From Paenirhodobacter populi (GTDB lineage: Bacteria; Pseudomonadota; Alphaproteobacteria; Rhodobacterales; Rhodobacteraceae), in contig NZ_SAUZ01000016.1 in the NCBI RefSeq assembly GCF_004022215.1, positions 62,001 through 126,000 on the forward strand: a stretch of 64,000 nt of DNA, in the 5' to 3' direction. The notes beneath the pieces were generated by a model that did not search any database, had not been told where the DNA came from, and worked only from the letters and a program-made list of their open reading frames with translations. Below, in pieces: positions 1-8,135 of this stretch. Numbering within the stretch: the stretch's first letter is position 1; every line of letters begins with the position of its first letter. The position numbers and the translations under genes were made by a program.

Positions 1-222
1 TTCGGCCAGCGCCTGATCACGCAGATGTATTTCGAGGGCGACCCGCTGATCGACCGCTGCCCGATCGCCGCGACGATCCGCAACCGCTCGCAGCTTGACC
101 GGCTGGTGGCGCCGCTCGACATGGCGTTCTCGCGGCCGCTCGACTTCCTCGCCTACAAGTTCGACATCGTCCTGCGCGGGCGGCGTCAGACCATGTTCGA
201 AAACAAGCTGGAGGGGATGTGA
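1..222 (+). CDS. pcaH: Protocatechuate 3,4-dioxygenase beta subunit, C-terminal part
   Basis: This open frame enters from the left edge and supplies the last 73 residues of the beta subunit of protocatechuate 3,4-dioxygenase, the ring-cleaving enzyme that turns protocatechuate into 3-carboxy-cis,cis-muconate. The fragment shows the typical PcaH tail ([13 protein letters not shown], then a [10 protein letters not shown] segment). The Tyr/His ligands of the non-heme Fe(III) lie upstream of the window and cannot be checked. pcaG starts one base after the stop codon, the standard pcaHG arrangement, so the two subunits are co-translated. Confidence 0.9.
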   Translation, partial: FGQRLITQMYFEGDPLIDRCPIAATIRNRSQLDRLVAPLDMAFSRPLDFLAYKFDIVLRGRRQTMFENKLEGM

Positions 223-223
223 G

Positions 224-823
224 ATGGTCCAGCCGCTGAATTACCTGGCCGAAACCCCGTCGCAGACCGCCGGGCCCTATGTCCATATCGGCCTGATGCC
301 GACCTATGCCGGCAATCCAGGCAGCTATCAGGAAGAGATCGGCGTTTCGCCGATCTCGGGTGAAGTGCAGGGCACGGTGATCGAGATCGTCGGATCCGTC
401 TACGATGGCACCGGATGGGCGCTGCGCGATGCGATGATCGAAAGCTGGCAGCCGGATGCGGCGGGCAGGTTCCCGGGGCAGGACGGCGCCGATCCCGCCG
501 TTTCCGGCCTCTGCCGGTTCGGGGCGGATGCGGTGACGGGGGAATTCAGCCTGCGCACCGTCAAGCCCGGCCCGGTGCCCTCGCGCTATGGCAAACCGTT
601 CGCGCCGCATATCTCGCTCTGGATCGTGGCGCGGGGGATCAACATCGGCCTGCAGACCCGCATCTATTTCGAGGATGAGGACAATTCCGAAGACCCCCTC
701 CTCGCCCGGATCGAACAGCGGCCGCGCGTCGATACCCTGATCGCTAAGAAGATCGGCGAGAACCGCTACCGCTTCGACATCCGCCTGCAGGGTGCGGGGG
801 AGACGGTCTTCCTCGACATCTGA
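224..823 (+). CDS. pcaG: Protocatechuate 3,4-dioxygenase alpha subunit
   Basis: A 199-residue intradiol dioxygenase-fold protein, the alpha partner of PcaH. It opens with the family motif ETPSQTAGPYVHIGL (about residues 9-23) and contains the core of an intradiol dioxygenase (FSLRTVKPGPVPSRYGKPFAPHI split across residues 106-130). In the known enzyme the iron ligands sit on the beta subunit and the alpha subunit completes the active-site wall; that is family knowledge. The start at 224 is preceded by a GGAGGGG ribosome site inside the end of pcaH. It belongs to one operon with pcaH and pcaB. Confidence 0.93.
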   Translation: MVQPLNYLAETPSQTAGPYVHIGLMPTYAGNPGSYQEEIGVSPISGEVQGTVIEIVGSVYDGTGWALRDAMIESWQPDAAGRFPGQDGADPAVSGLCRFGADAVTGEFSLRTVKPGPVPSRYGKPFAPHISLWIVARGINIGLQTRIYFEDEDNSEDPLLARIEQRPRVDTLIAKKIGENRYRFDIRLQGAGETVFLDI

Positions 824-891
824 TCGCGGAGTAACTTGCGGACGGCGCGGCGTTTCAGGCCGCGCCGTTTCGTCATTTCGGGAAGGATGAC

Positions 892-1950
892 ATGACCGAC
901 GTATTCGACCACCCCTGGCTTGGCGGACTGTTCGCCGATGTGGAACTGGCGGCTTTGTGGTCGCCCGAGGCGCAGTTGGCCGGGATGCGGGCTTTTGAGG
1001 TGGCATGGAGCCGCGCGCTCGGCCGCGCCGGCATGGCCGATCCGGCGCAGGCCGAGGCCGCGGCGCAGGCGATCGCGGCGATGGCGTTCGACATGGCCGA
1101 TCTGCGCGCGGGCACGGGCACGGATGGCGTGGTCGTGCCGCATCTGGCCGCACAGATGAAGGCTGCGGCGGGCGCGGCCAAAGGCGCGGTTCACAAGGGC
1201 GCCACCTCGCAGGACGTGATCGACACGGCGCTCGCGATGGCGATGCGCGACAGTCTGGCGGTGATCAACGCGCGGCTGGCGGAACTGACCGGGGCGCTGG
1301 AGGCGCTGGACGCCCGCTTCGGCAAGGAGCCCTTGATGGGCCGCACCCGGATGCAGGCCGCGACCGAGATCACCGTGCATGACCGTATCGCGCCCTGGCT
1401 GCTGCCGCTGGCCGATCATCGCGCGCGGCTGGCCGAGTTGCGCCCGCGCGTGGCCAAGGTGCAGATCGGCGGCGCCTCGGGCGATCGTTTCGCGCTTGGC
1501 GACAAGGCCGACGGGATCGTGGCCGATGTCGCGGCGGCGCTCGATCTGGCGCCCGCGCCGCGCGCCTGGCACGCGATGCGCGACGGGGTGGCGGAATTCG
1601 CGTCGTTCCTGTCGCTGGTGACCGGGACGCTTGGCAAGATGGGGCAGGATATGGCGCTGATGGCGCAGCAGGGGATTTCGGAAATCGCTTTGGTGGGCGG
1701 CGGGGGGTCTTCGGCGATGCCGCACAAGCAGAACCCGGTGCTGGCGGAGCTGCTGGTGACGCTTGCGCGGTTCAACGCGGTACAGGTTTCCGCGATGCAT
1801 CAGGCGCTGGTGCATGAACAGGAACGCTCGGGCGCGGCCTGGGCGCTGGAATGGATGGTGCTGCCGCAGATGGCGCAGGCGACGGGCCGGGCGCTGGTCG
1901 CGGCGCAGGCTTTGGCCGGTCAGGTCCGGCGGATGGGGATGCCGGAATAA
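892..1950 (+). CDS. pcaB: 3-carboxy-cis,cis-muconate cycloisomerase
   Basis: A 352-residue member of the fumarase/aspartase superfamily that converts 3-carboxy-cis,cis-muconate, the product of PcaHG, into gamma-carboxymuconolactone. The superfamily signature GSSAMPHKQNPV is visible near residues 272-283, and HKGATSQDVIDTA (about 102-114) is the second conserved block. It is about 100 residues shorter than the roughly 450-residue pseudomonad PcaB; it ends soon after the signature-containing helical core, a shorter form that I recall from alphaproteobacteria. A GGAAGGA site precedes the ATG. Last gene of the pcaHGB operon; a family C repeat follows. Confidence 0.92.
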   Translation: MTDVFDHPWLGGLFADVELAALWSPEAQLAGMRAFEVAWSRALGRAGMADPAQAEAAAQAIAAMAFDMADLRAGTGTDGVVVPHLAAQMKAAAGAAKGAVHKGATSQDVIDTALAMAMRDSLAVINARLAELTGALEALDARFGKEPLMGRTRMQAATEITVHDRIAPWLLPLADHRARLAELRPRVAKVQIGGASGDRFALGDKADGIVADVAAALDLAPAPRAWHAMRDGVAEFASFLSLVTGTLGKMGQDMALMAQQGISEIALVGGGGSSAMPHKQNPVLAELLVTLARFNAVQVSAMHQALVHEQERSGAAWALEWMVLPQMAQATGRALVAAQALAGQVRRMGMPE

Positions 1951-1983
1951 TACCAGTCCGGCGTCGGGATTATGGAGGGGTAG

Positions 1984-2052
1984 GAGGGGGCCAGCCCCCT
2001 CTTTGCGCTGACGCGCAAATTCACCCCCGGGATATTTATGGAAAAACGACGG
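1984..2052 (+). repeat. Family C intergenic repeat, copy 1
   Basis: A 69-bp structured repeat between the convergent ends of pcaB and pcaF. It consists of hairpin 1 (GAGGGGGC-CA-GCCCCCTC, 1984-2001), hairpin 2 (TTTGCGC-TGAC-GCGCAAA, 2002-2019) and a conserved tail with CCCCCGGGATATTTATGG and GAAAAACGACGG. The same element recurs at 5604-5672 (opposite orientation), 25555-25616 and 42718-42817, with a diverged relative near 8021-8121. Its position suggests a bidirectional transcription terminator or a REP-like element. Confidence 0.85.
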
Positions 2053-2098
2053 GAAGAGGGTCTTCTCGGGCGCGGGGGAGCCCCGCGCCCGTGATGTT

Positions 2099-3298
2099 TC
2101 AGACGCGCTCCAGCGCAATGGCGATCCCCTGCCCCACGCCGATGCACATGGTGGACAGCGACAGCTTGCCGCCGGTCTTCGCCAGTTCCAGCGCCGCCGT
2201 GCCGGTGATCCGCGCGCCCGACATGCCGAGCGGATGGCCAAGCGCGATCGCGCCGCCGTTGCGGTTCACCCGTTCGTCGTCATCGGCGATGCCGAGGTCG
2301 CGCAAGGTGGCAAGACCCTGCGCGGCGAAAGCCTCGTTCAGCTCGATCACGTCGAACTGGTCCTGCGTCAGGCCAAGCCGCGCCATCAGCTTTTTCGACG
2401 CGGGCGCCGGGCCGATCCCCATGATGCGGGGGGGCACACCGGCCGCCGCCCCGCCGAGGATGCGCACGATCGGCGTGAGTCCGTATTTCCGCGCCGCGGC
2501 CTCTGACGCGATGATCAGCGCCGCCGCGCCGTCGTTCACGCCGGACGCATTGCCCGCGGTGACCGAGCCGTTCGGGAACAGCGGTTTCAGCTTGCCAAGC
2601 GTTTCCATCGTCGTTGCGCGCGGATGTTCGTCGCGGTCCACGATAACCGGGTCGCCCTTGCGTTGCTTGACGGAAACCGGAGTGATTTCCGCCGCGAGCC
2701 GCCCGTTCGCCTGTGCCTCCGCCGCCTTCGCCTGCGAGCGGAGAGCCATCGCGTCCTGATCCTCGCGGCTGACGCCGAAATCGTCGGCGACGTTCTGCCC
2801 GGTCTGCGGCATGGAATCGACGCCGTATTGCGCCTTCATCAGCGGATTGACAAAGCGCCAGCCGATGGTGGTGTCGTGGATCTCCGCCCCGCGGCTGAAG
2901 GCGGATTCCGCCTTGGGCATGACGAAGGGGGCGCGCGACATGCTTTCGACGCCGCCGGCGATGATGATCTCGGCCTCGCCCGCCTTGATCGCGCGGGCGG
3001 CGGTCAGCACCGCATCCATGCCCGATCCGCACAGCCGGTTGATCGTCGTGCCCGGCACCTCAAGCGGCAGCCCCGCCAGCAGCAGCGACATCCGCGCGAC
3101 GTTGCGGTTGTCTTCGCCCGCCTGATTGGCGCAGCCGAAGATCACGTCGTCGATCGCGGCCCAGTCCACACCGGCGTTCCGCTCCATCAGTGCCTTCAGC
3201 GGGATCGCCCCCAGATCGTCGGCCCGGACTGAGGCCAGAGCCCCGCCGAAACGCCCGATCGGTGTGCGGATATAGTCGCAGATGAAAACTTCGGTCAT
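2099..3298 (-). CDS. pcaF: 3-oxoadipyl-CoA thiolase
   Basis: A 399-residue thiolase that splits beta-ketoadipyl-CoA with CoA into succinyl-CoA and acetyl-CoA, the final step of the pathway. All catalytic residues are visible: nucleophile Cys90 in NRLCGSGMD, His355 in ALGHPLGMSG and Cys385 in MCIGVGQG. The start is preceded by GGAGGTG. It lies one base after pcaJ in the pcaI-pcaJ-pcaF operon. Other acetyl-CoA acetyltransferases look similar, but the linkage to pcaIJ and pcaHGB supports PcaF. Confidence 0.92.
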   Translation of the reverse strand: MTEVFICDYIRTPIGRFGGALASVRADDLGAIPLKALMERNAGVDWAAIDDVIFGCANQAGEDNRNVARMSLLLAGLPLEVPGTTINRLCGSGMDAVLTAARAIKAGEAEIIIAGGVESMSRAPFVMPKAESAFSRGAEIHDTTIGWRFVNPLMKAQYGVDSMPQTGQNVADDFGVSREDQDAMALRSQAKAAEAQANGRLAAEITPVSVKQRKGDPVIVDRDEHPRATTMETLGKLKPLFPNGSVTAGNASGVNDGAAALIIASEAAARKYGLTPIVRILGGAAAGVPPRIMGIGPAPASKKLMARLGLTQDQFDVIELNEAFAAQGLATLRDLGIADDDERVNRNGGAIALGHPLGMSGARITGTAALELAKTGGKLSLSTMCIGVGQGIAIALERV

Positions 3299-3299
3299 G

Positions 3300-3971
3300 T
3301 CACACCTCCGGCACGTCGATATCGGCCACCGGGCCGCCGAGATGCAGCTTTGCCCCCGTCACCGCCTGCAGATCGTCGAAGCTGAGCCCCGCAACCTTTT
3401 CGCGCAAGACGAAATGCCCGTCCTCGATATCCACCACGGCGAGCGAGGTATAGACCCGCGTCACGCAGCCCACGCCGGTCAGCGGCAGGGTGCATTTTTC
3501 CACGAGCTTCGGCTTGCCGTCCTTGGTCACATGGTCGGTCAGCACGGCCACCCGCTTTGCCCCATGCACAAGGTCCATCGCGCCGCCCACCGCCGGAACG
3601 CCCTTGGGCCCGGTCGACCAGTTCGCCAGATCGCCGGTCTCGGCCACCTGATAGGCACCGAGGATCGCCACATCCAGATGCCCGCCGCGCACCATCGCGA
3701 AGCTGTCCGCATGGTGGAAAAAGGCCGCGCCCGGTTTCAGCGTGATCGCCTTCTTGCCGGCGTTGATCAGGTCCCAGTCCTCGGTCCCCGGAGCCGGGGC
3801 CTCGCCGAAGCCAAGAACACCGTTTTCCGTGTGGAACACCGCCTGACGGCCGGGGGGCTGGAATTTCGCCACCATTTCCGGGAAGCCGATGCCAAGGTTG
3901 ACATAGGCGCCATCGGCGATGTCCTGCGCCGCACGCCAGGCGATCTGCGCGTTGGAAAGTTTCGCGGTCAT
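3300..3971 (-). CDS. pcaJ: 3-oxoadipate CoA-transferase subunit B
   Basis: A 223-residue beta subunit of the succinyl-CoA:3-oxoadipate CoA-transferase. The family's catalytic glutamate is Glu49 in the motif TENGVLGFG; a Gly-rich loop (YVNLGIGFP, about 23-31) precedes it. Its ATG overlaps the stop of pcaI by four bases (ATGA), indicating translational coupling of the two subunits, which form an A2B2-type enzyme in relatives. It activates beta-ketoadipate before thiolysis by PcaF. Confidence 0.92.
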   Translation of the reverse strand: MTAKLSNAQIAWRAAQDIADGAYVNLGIGFPEMVAKFQPPGRQAVFHTENGVLGFGEAPAPGTEDWDLINAGKKAITLKPGAAFFHHADSFAMVRGGHLDVAILGAYQVAETGDLANWSTGPKGVPAVGGAMDLVHGAKRVAVLTDHVTKDGKPKLVEKCTLPLTGVGCVTRVYTSLAVVDIEDGHFVLREKVAGLSFDDLQAVTGAKLHLGGPVADIDVPEV

Positions 3972-4702
3972 GCCTGCACCTCAGGGTAATGCGTGTCGGC
4001 GCGGTTCAGCGCCTCTTCCTGCGCGGGGGCCGGAACCTCGACGATCGCGTCGACGAAGATGCCGGGGGTGATGACGTTCTCGGGCTCGATCCCGCCGGGT
4101 TCGACCGCGCGGGTCACCTGCACGATGGTTTTCGCCCCGGCCATCGCCATGATCGGGCTGAAGTTCCGCGCCGCCATCCGGTAGGTCAGGTTGCCGTAGT
4201 GATCGCCAAGCTCCGCCTTGATCAGCGTGAAATCGGCCTTGAGCCAGCGTTCCATCACATAGGACCGCCCCTCGAATTCCTGCACCGGCTTGCCCTTGGC
4301 AAGGTCCGTGCCGAAAGAGGTCGGCGTGAAGAAGGCCGGGATCCCTGCCCCGCCTGCACGGATACGCTCGGCCAGTGTGCCCTGCGGCACCAGTTCCAGC
4401 TCGATCTGCCCCGCCAGATATTTGTCCGTGAAGACCCGCGGATCGGCCGAGCGCGGGAAGGAACAGACCATCTTGCGCACCATGCCCTGTTCGATCAGCG
4501 CGGCGATGCCGACATGACCGTTGCCGGCATTGTTGTTGATGACGGTCAGGTCCTTGGGGCTGCCGGTCGCAAGGAAACGGTCGATCAGCGCGTGGATCAG
4601 CTCGATCGGCGCGCCCGAGCCGCCGAAACCGCCGATCATCACCGTGGCGCCGTCGGGGATATCCGCGACCGCCTCGGCCAATGTGGCAATGCGTTTGTCC
4701 AT
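3968..4702 (-). CDS. pcaI: 3-oxoadipate CoA-transferase subunit A
   Basis: A 244-residue alpha subunit of the CoA-transferase encoded with pcaJ. The CoA-binding loop GGFGGSGAPIELIHALID (about residues 23-40) and the INNNAGNGHVG segment are typical of the family. The start has a strong AGGAGG site (complement of CCTCCT at 4708-4713). First gene of the pcaIJF operon, transcribed away from the PcaR-like regulator at 4809; the 106-bp gap probably carries both promoters. Confidence 0.92.
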   Translation of the reverse strand: MDKRIATLAEAVADIPDGATVMIGGFGGSGAPIELIHALIDRFLATGSPKDLTVINNNAGNGHVGIAALIEQGMVRKMVCSFPRSADPRVFTDKYLAGQIELELVPQGTLAERIRAGGAGIPAFFTPTSFGTDLAKGKPVQEFEGRSYVMERWLKADFTLIKAELGDHYGNLTYRMAARNFSPIMAMAGAKTIVQVTRAVEPGGIEPENVITPGIFVDAIVEVPAPAQEEALNRADTHYPEVQA

Positions 4703-4772
4703 GAACTCCTCCTGCTTGTCGGGCGGAAGTTACGCCCGGGCGAGGGTCTGGCCTAGGAATTTCGTGCGCTTG

Positions 4773-4808
4773 TTGACATTTGTTCTATATGTGACCAATC
4801 CTGTGCGC
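4773..4808 (+). promoter_or_regulatory. Candidate pcaR promoter with possible PcaR operator
   Basis: The gap between pcaI and the regulator holds a perfect TTGACA (4773-4778). Seventeen bases later is only a poor -10 (CAATCC, 4796-4801), which would place the transcript start at or just before the regulator ATG. GTTCTATATGTGACC (4782-4796) resembles the start of the PcaR box described in Pseudomonas (GTTCGATAATCGCAC, recalled). Both readings are inference. Confidence 0.35.
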
Positions 4809-5570
4809 ATGGTGAACAAAACCGATTTCATCGCCTCTCTGGCCAAGGGGCTTCAGGTGATCGAGGCCTTCCGCGCCGAACATCCCCGCCTTGCCATCGC
4901 CGATGTGGCGGAGGCGACGGGGCTCGACCGGGCCACGGCGCGGCGCTGCCTGCTGACGCTGCATGAGCTGGGCTATGCCGATTACGACGGCAAGTTCTTC
5001 ACCCTGACCCCACGGGTTCTGCGGCTTGGCATGGGGACGCTGGCGGCGCTGCCGCTGGCGCAGGTGGTGCAGCCGTGGCTCGATCAGCTGTCGGAGCGGA
5101 TCGGGCAGTCGACCTCGGTCGCCATTCTGGACGAGACGGAAATCGTCTATCTGGCGCGGGCGGCGCAGCGGCGGGTGATGTCGATCGGGCTGATGCCGGG
5201 ATCACGGCTGCCGGCGCATTCCACCTCGCTCGGGCGGGTGCTGCTGGCGGCGCTGCCGGAACACGAGGCCCGCGCCATCGTCGAACGGTCGGACCTGACG
5301 CCGCGCACGGCGCTGAGCCTGACCCATCCCGACGACATCATGGACCGCATCCGCCTGGCCCGGGTCGATGGACATGCCCTGATCGATCAGGAGGTCGAGA
5401 TCGGCCTGCGCTCGATCGCCGTGCCGCTCTATTCCACCTCGGGGCGCGTGGTCGCGGCGCTGAACACCGGCGTCGCCGCCGTGCAGACCGCGCCCGGGGA
5501 ACTGGAAACCCTCTATCTGCCTGCATTGCTCAAGGTGCAGGACGGATTGCGCCGCGTCCTGCGCGGCTGA
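4809..5570 (+). CDS. pcaR: IclR-family regulator, PcaR/PcaU type
   Basis: A 253-residue IclR-family protein: N-terminal winged helix-turn-helix (about residues 8-68, with IADVAEATGLDRATARRCL) and C-terminal effector-binding domain (about 80-250) with the conserved ALIDQEVEIGLRSIAVPL segment, very like pseudomonad PcaR. In the PcaR/PcaU family beta-ketoadipate is the inducer and pcaIJ are targets. It is divergent from pcaIJF. ATG 4809 fits the domain start; GTG 4803 is an alternative. No Shine-Dalgarno sequence is visible, so the mRNA may be leaderless. Confidence 0.8.
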   Translation: MVNKTDFIASLAKGLQVIEAFRAEHPRLAIADVAEATGLDRATARRCLLTLHELGYADYDGKFFTLTPRVLRLGMGTLAALPLAQVVQPWLDQLSERIGQSTSVAILDETEIVYLARAAQRRVMSIGLMPGSRLPAHSTSLGRVLLAALPEHEARAIVERSDLTPRTALSLTHPDDIMDRIRLARVDGHALIDQEVEIGLRSIAVPLYSTSGRVVAALNTGVAAVQTAPGELETLYLPALLKVQDGLRRVLRG

Positions 5571-5603
5571 TGCGGCGTCTGCGCTACAGCCAAGCGCCTT
5601 CTG

Positions 5604-5672
5604 CCGTCGTTTTTCCATAAATATCCCGGGGGTGAATTTGCGCATCAGCGCAAAGAGGGGGCTGGCCCCCTC
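5604..5672 (-). repeat. Family C intergenic repeat, copy 2
   Basis: Reverse-complement copy of the element at 1984-2052 and of exactly the same length. It reads CCGTCGTTTTTCCATAAATA at its left edge, then the TTTGCGC/GCGCAAA hairpin (loop ATCA) and the GAGGGGGC/GCCCCCTC hairpin. It fills the convergent gap between pcaR and the thioesterase gene. Confidence 0.85.
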
Positions 5673-5711
5673 CTACCCCTCCGTTCGCCCCGCGGCCCGT
5701 TCCGGAGCGCC

Positions 5712-6143
5712 CTAGATACCCGCATCCGGCCCGAAACGACGCGCAAGCGCCGCGCGGACAATCTCCGGCACGGGGATCTTCTCCATTCCCGGCGTCGTGA
5801 CGAAGACAGAAACGAAGGACGCGGTAAATCGGAGCACCCGGCCCTGCTCCGCGCTCAGGCGCAGCCGCACCGAACTGCGGCCGACCGCCTCGGGCGCCAC
5901 CGAGAATACCAGCGGCGTTCCGGGGATCACGGGCGCCTTGAAATCCATCTCCATATGCACGAAGGGCATGCCGAAGCCGTATTCGGTGTTCATCCGATAC
6001 CAGCCCTTGCCGTCGAGTATCTCTTCCCAGAACACATCCAGCGCCTCAAGCGCGAGGTTGCTCAGCGTGCCGGTGTAGGCGATGCCCGCCGGGTCGCAAT
6101 CGCCGAAGCCGACGCGCCGCTGCCACTGAAATGCCTCTGTCAT
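5712..6143 (-). CDS. Acyl-CoA thioesterase, 4-hydroxybenzoyl-CoA thioesterase family
   Basis: A 143-residue single hotdog-fold protein. The motif FGDCDPAGI at residues 13-21 matches the active-site segment of Pseudomonas 4-hydroxybenzoyl-CoA thioesterase, including Asp17, the catalytic carboxylate there. It probably hydrolyses an aromatic or related acyl-CoA in the cytoplasm; the substrate is unknown. The start at 6143 is chosen because AGGAGG lies five bases upstream; the longer frame from 6173 has no such site. It follows the MFS gene at 6170 and lies between aromatic catabolism and transport genes. Confidence 0.78.
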   Translation of the reverse strand: MTEAFQWQRRVGFGDCDPAGIAYTGTLSNLALEALDVFWEEILDGKGWYRMNTEYGFGMPFVHMEMDFKAPVIPGTPLVFSVAPEAVGRSSVRLRLSAEQGRVLRFTASFVSVFVTTPGMEKIPVPEIVRAALARRFGPDAGI

Positions 6144-6169
6144 GTCTGCCTCCTGAAAGCCGCTGTCCG

Positions 6170-7804
6170 TCATACGCCGGGGATCTCGGGCGTGGTCTGA
6201 CGGGGCGGGATGTCGTCGTGAACGGGCACGGTCTGGCGCTCGATCATCCGGTGGACGCGGGGCATTTCACCGCCCCGGTGCAGCGCCCGGAGGTTGTCGA
6301 GGTTCTCGGCATCCGCCTTGGTGCGGCGATGGTTGTGGCGCAGATAGTCGAGCCAGGTCGGCACATGATAGCTTTCGGTCCACTGGCGCGGGTTTTCCAT
6401 GTCGCGCAGCAGCGCCCATTGACGCGCCCCGTCGCGGATGCGGATGCGGCGGCGTTCCTGCATCAGGCGCAGGAAGGTATCGGTATCCTCGGGGTCGATG
6501 ATATAGTCGATCATCACCATGATCGGACCACTGCGCGCCTTGATGTCCAGCACCGGCTCGGGCGCGCGGAAGCGGTCCAGCGGCGCAAGATCGAGCGTCG
6601 AGAATTCCGGCAGCCAGAGCCAGAAGCCAAGCAGCAGCCCGATCAGCAGCATCGCGGCCGAGGTGCAGAGCGCGAACGAAACCCCCTGTCCGTCGGCCAG
6701 CGCCCCCCAGCTCCACGCCCCCACGGCCATGCCACCGAACACCGCCGTCTGGTAGAAGGACAGCGCCCGCCCGACGACCCATCGCGGCGTCGCAAGCTGC
6801 ACCGTCACGTTGAACAGCGACAGCGCCAGCACCCAGCATGCCCCGGCCAGCAGCAGCGCGGCGCAACTGGTCAGCATCAGCGTCGAAAACGCCAGCACCG
6901 TCATGGACAGCGCGAAGCCGGCAAAGGCCAGCCGCACCACGACCTCATTCGTCAGGCGCTCGCGCAGGGGGCCGTTGAGGGCGACGCCGCCGATCGCGCC
7001 AAGCCCGAAACAGCCGAGCAGGATCCCGTAGGTCAGCGCGCTCCCCTGCAGCGTGTCGCGCGCGACGACGGGCAGCAGCGCCAGCACCGACACGGCGGCA
7101 AAGCCGAACACCGCGCCCCGGCCCATCACCCGCAGCAGTGCGGGCGACATCATGATATAGCGCAGCCCCGCCCCGAGCGCGGCGCCCAAAGGCTCGGGCG
7201 GCAGGCTGGATTTCGGATAGGCGGGCTTCCAGCGGATCAGCGCCCCGATCAACGGCAGGTAGCTGAAGGCATTCAGCGCAAACGCCGCAGCCGCACCCGC
7301 CGCCGCGACGATCAGCCCGCCGATCGCCGGGCCGAGGCTGCGCATCATGTTGAAGCCCATGCTGTTCAGGCTGACCGCATTGGGCAGATCCTCGCGCGCG
7401 ACGATATCCCCCATCGAGGCCTGCCACGACGGGTTGAACAGCGCCGTACCGGACCCGATGAGGAAGGTGAAGGCCAGCAGCAGCCAGGGCGTCAGCAGCC
7501 CGAACCAGCTGCACAACGCGAGCGCGGCCGAAACCACCAGCATGAAGACCTGCGCAAAGATCATGATCCGGCGCCGGTTGAAATTGTCGGCCAGCGCCCC
7601 CGCGATCAGGGAAAAGGCCATGATCGGCAAGGTGTTGGACGATTGCACCAGCGCCACCATCCCATGCGAGGGTGTCAGCGACACCATCAGCCACCCCGCG
7701 CCCACCGCCTGCACCAGACCGCCGAGGTTCGATGCCAGCGTCGCCGTCCAGAGGGCTCGGAAACTGCTGTTGCGGAAGGGCGTGAGGACAGAGCTTCTGG
7801 GCAT
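6170..7804 (-). CDS. MFS transporter (EntS/MFS_3 type) with C-terminal soluble domain
   Basis: A 544-residue major facilitator: about 12 hydrophobic segments fill residues 15-410, with the loop motif GALADNFNRRRIM (about 69-81) after TM2, as in EntS-like (MFS_3) exporters. Unlike a plain 400-residue MFS protein, it has about 130 extra polar residues at the C terminus (IMVMIDYIIDPEDTDTFLRL onward, rich in Arg and His), which resembles a small ferredoxin-like domain and is expected in the cytoplasm. The substrate cannot be read from sequence; the thioesterase gene follows after 26 bases, so they may be co-transcribed. Confidence 0.75.
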   Translation of the reverse strand: MPRSSVLTPFRNSSFRALWTATLASNLGGLVQAVGAGWLMVSLTPSHGMVALVQSSNTLPIMAFSLIAGALADNFNRRRIMIFAQVFMLVVSAALALCSWFGLLTPWLLLAFTFLIGSGTALFNPSWQASMGDIVAREDLPNAVSLNSMGFNMMRSLGPAIGGLIVAAAGAAAAFALNAFSYLPLIGALIRWKPAYPKSSLPPEPLGAALGAGLRYIMMSPALLRVMGRGAVFGFAAVSVLALLPVVARDTLQGSALTYGILLGCFGLGAIGGVALNGPLRERLTNEVVVRLAFAGFALSMTVLAFSTLMLTSCAALLLAGACWVLALSLFNVTVQLATPRWVVGRALSFYQTAVFGGMAVGAWSWGALADGQGVSFALCTSAAMLLIGLLLGFWLWLPEFSTLDLAPLDRFRAPEPVLDIKARSGPIMVMIDYIIDPEDTDTFLRLMQERRRIRIRDGARQWALLRDMENPRQWTESYHVPTWLDYLRHNHRRTKADAENLDNLRALHRGGEMPRVHRMIERQTVPVHDDIPPRQTTPEIPGV

Positions 7805-8135
7805 CTCGGCGGGCTGTTTGGGAATGTGGCTGGAGCCTTATGACTGGAACAGGAACGATGTCGCAAGGTGATTTGTTCAGATAGCGGCGGCGAATGGCAC
7901 GGCTGGCGCACGAAACCATCCCCACAATCCGGCCGGGATCCCATGCGCCCGGAACCGGCAAGACGCCGTTCGATCCGGCGACAGCGCAGGCCGGAATTAC
8001 TGGCCCCTTCTCCCGCTTTCATCCATGAATATCCGCGGGAATGAGGCGGATCAAATGGCCTTCCTGTGGAAGGACGTCGCGCCGAAAACCGGAACGGGGC
8101 GGGGGCAACGCCCCTCCCCCGCAACGACCGATCCC
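7805..8135. other. 331-bp gap with diverged family C repeat, otherwise no gene seen
   Basis: No convincing reading frame. The left half precedes the MFS start and should hold its promoter. The right half (8021-8121) carries a diverged family C element: CCATGAATATCCGCGGG, then GGCCTTCC-TGT-GGAAGGAC and GGGGCG-GGGGCAA-CGCCCC hairpins, located just downstream of the PcaK-like gene. Confidence 0.6.
8021..8121 (-). repeat. Family C-like repeat, diverged copy 5
   Basis: It shows the ATCCATGAATATCCGCGGGA core (compare TCCATAAATATCCCGGGGG in the good copies), the same GGCCTTCC/GGAAGG insertion hairpin found in copy 4, and a GC-rich hairpin at the far end. It is orientated like copy 2 and follows the stop of the transporter gene, consistent with a terminator role. 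Confidence 0.55.

Noticed and set aside
1851-2759. 302-codon plus-strand frame across the pcaB end and pcaF
   Set aside because: Overlaps pcaB in another frame, crosses a family C repeat and runs antisense to a clear thiolase.
6131-7843. 570-codon plus-strand open frame
   Set aside because: Antisense to the MFS gene; Gln/Arg/His-rich shadow.
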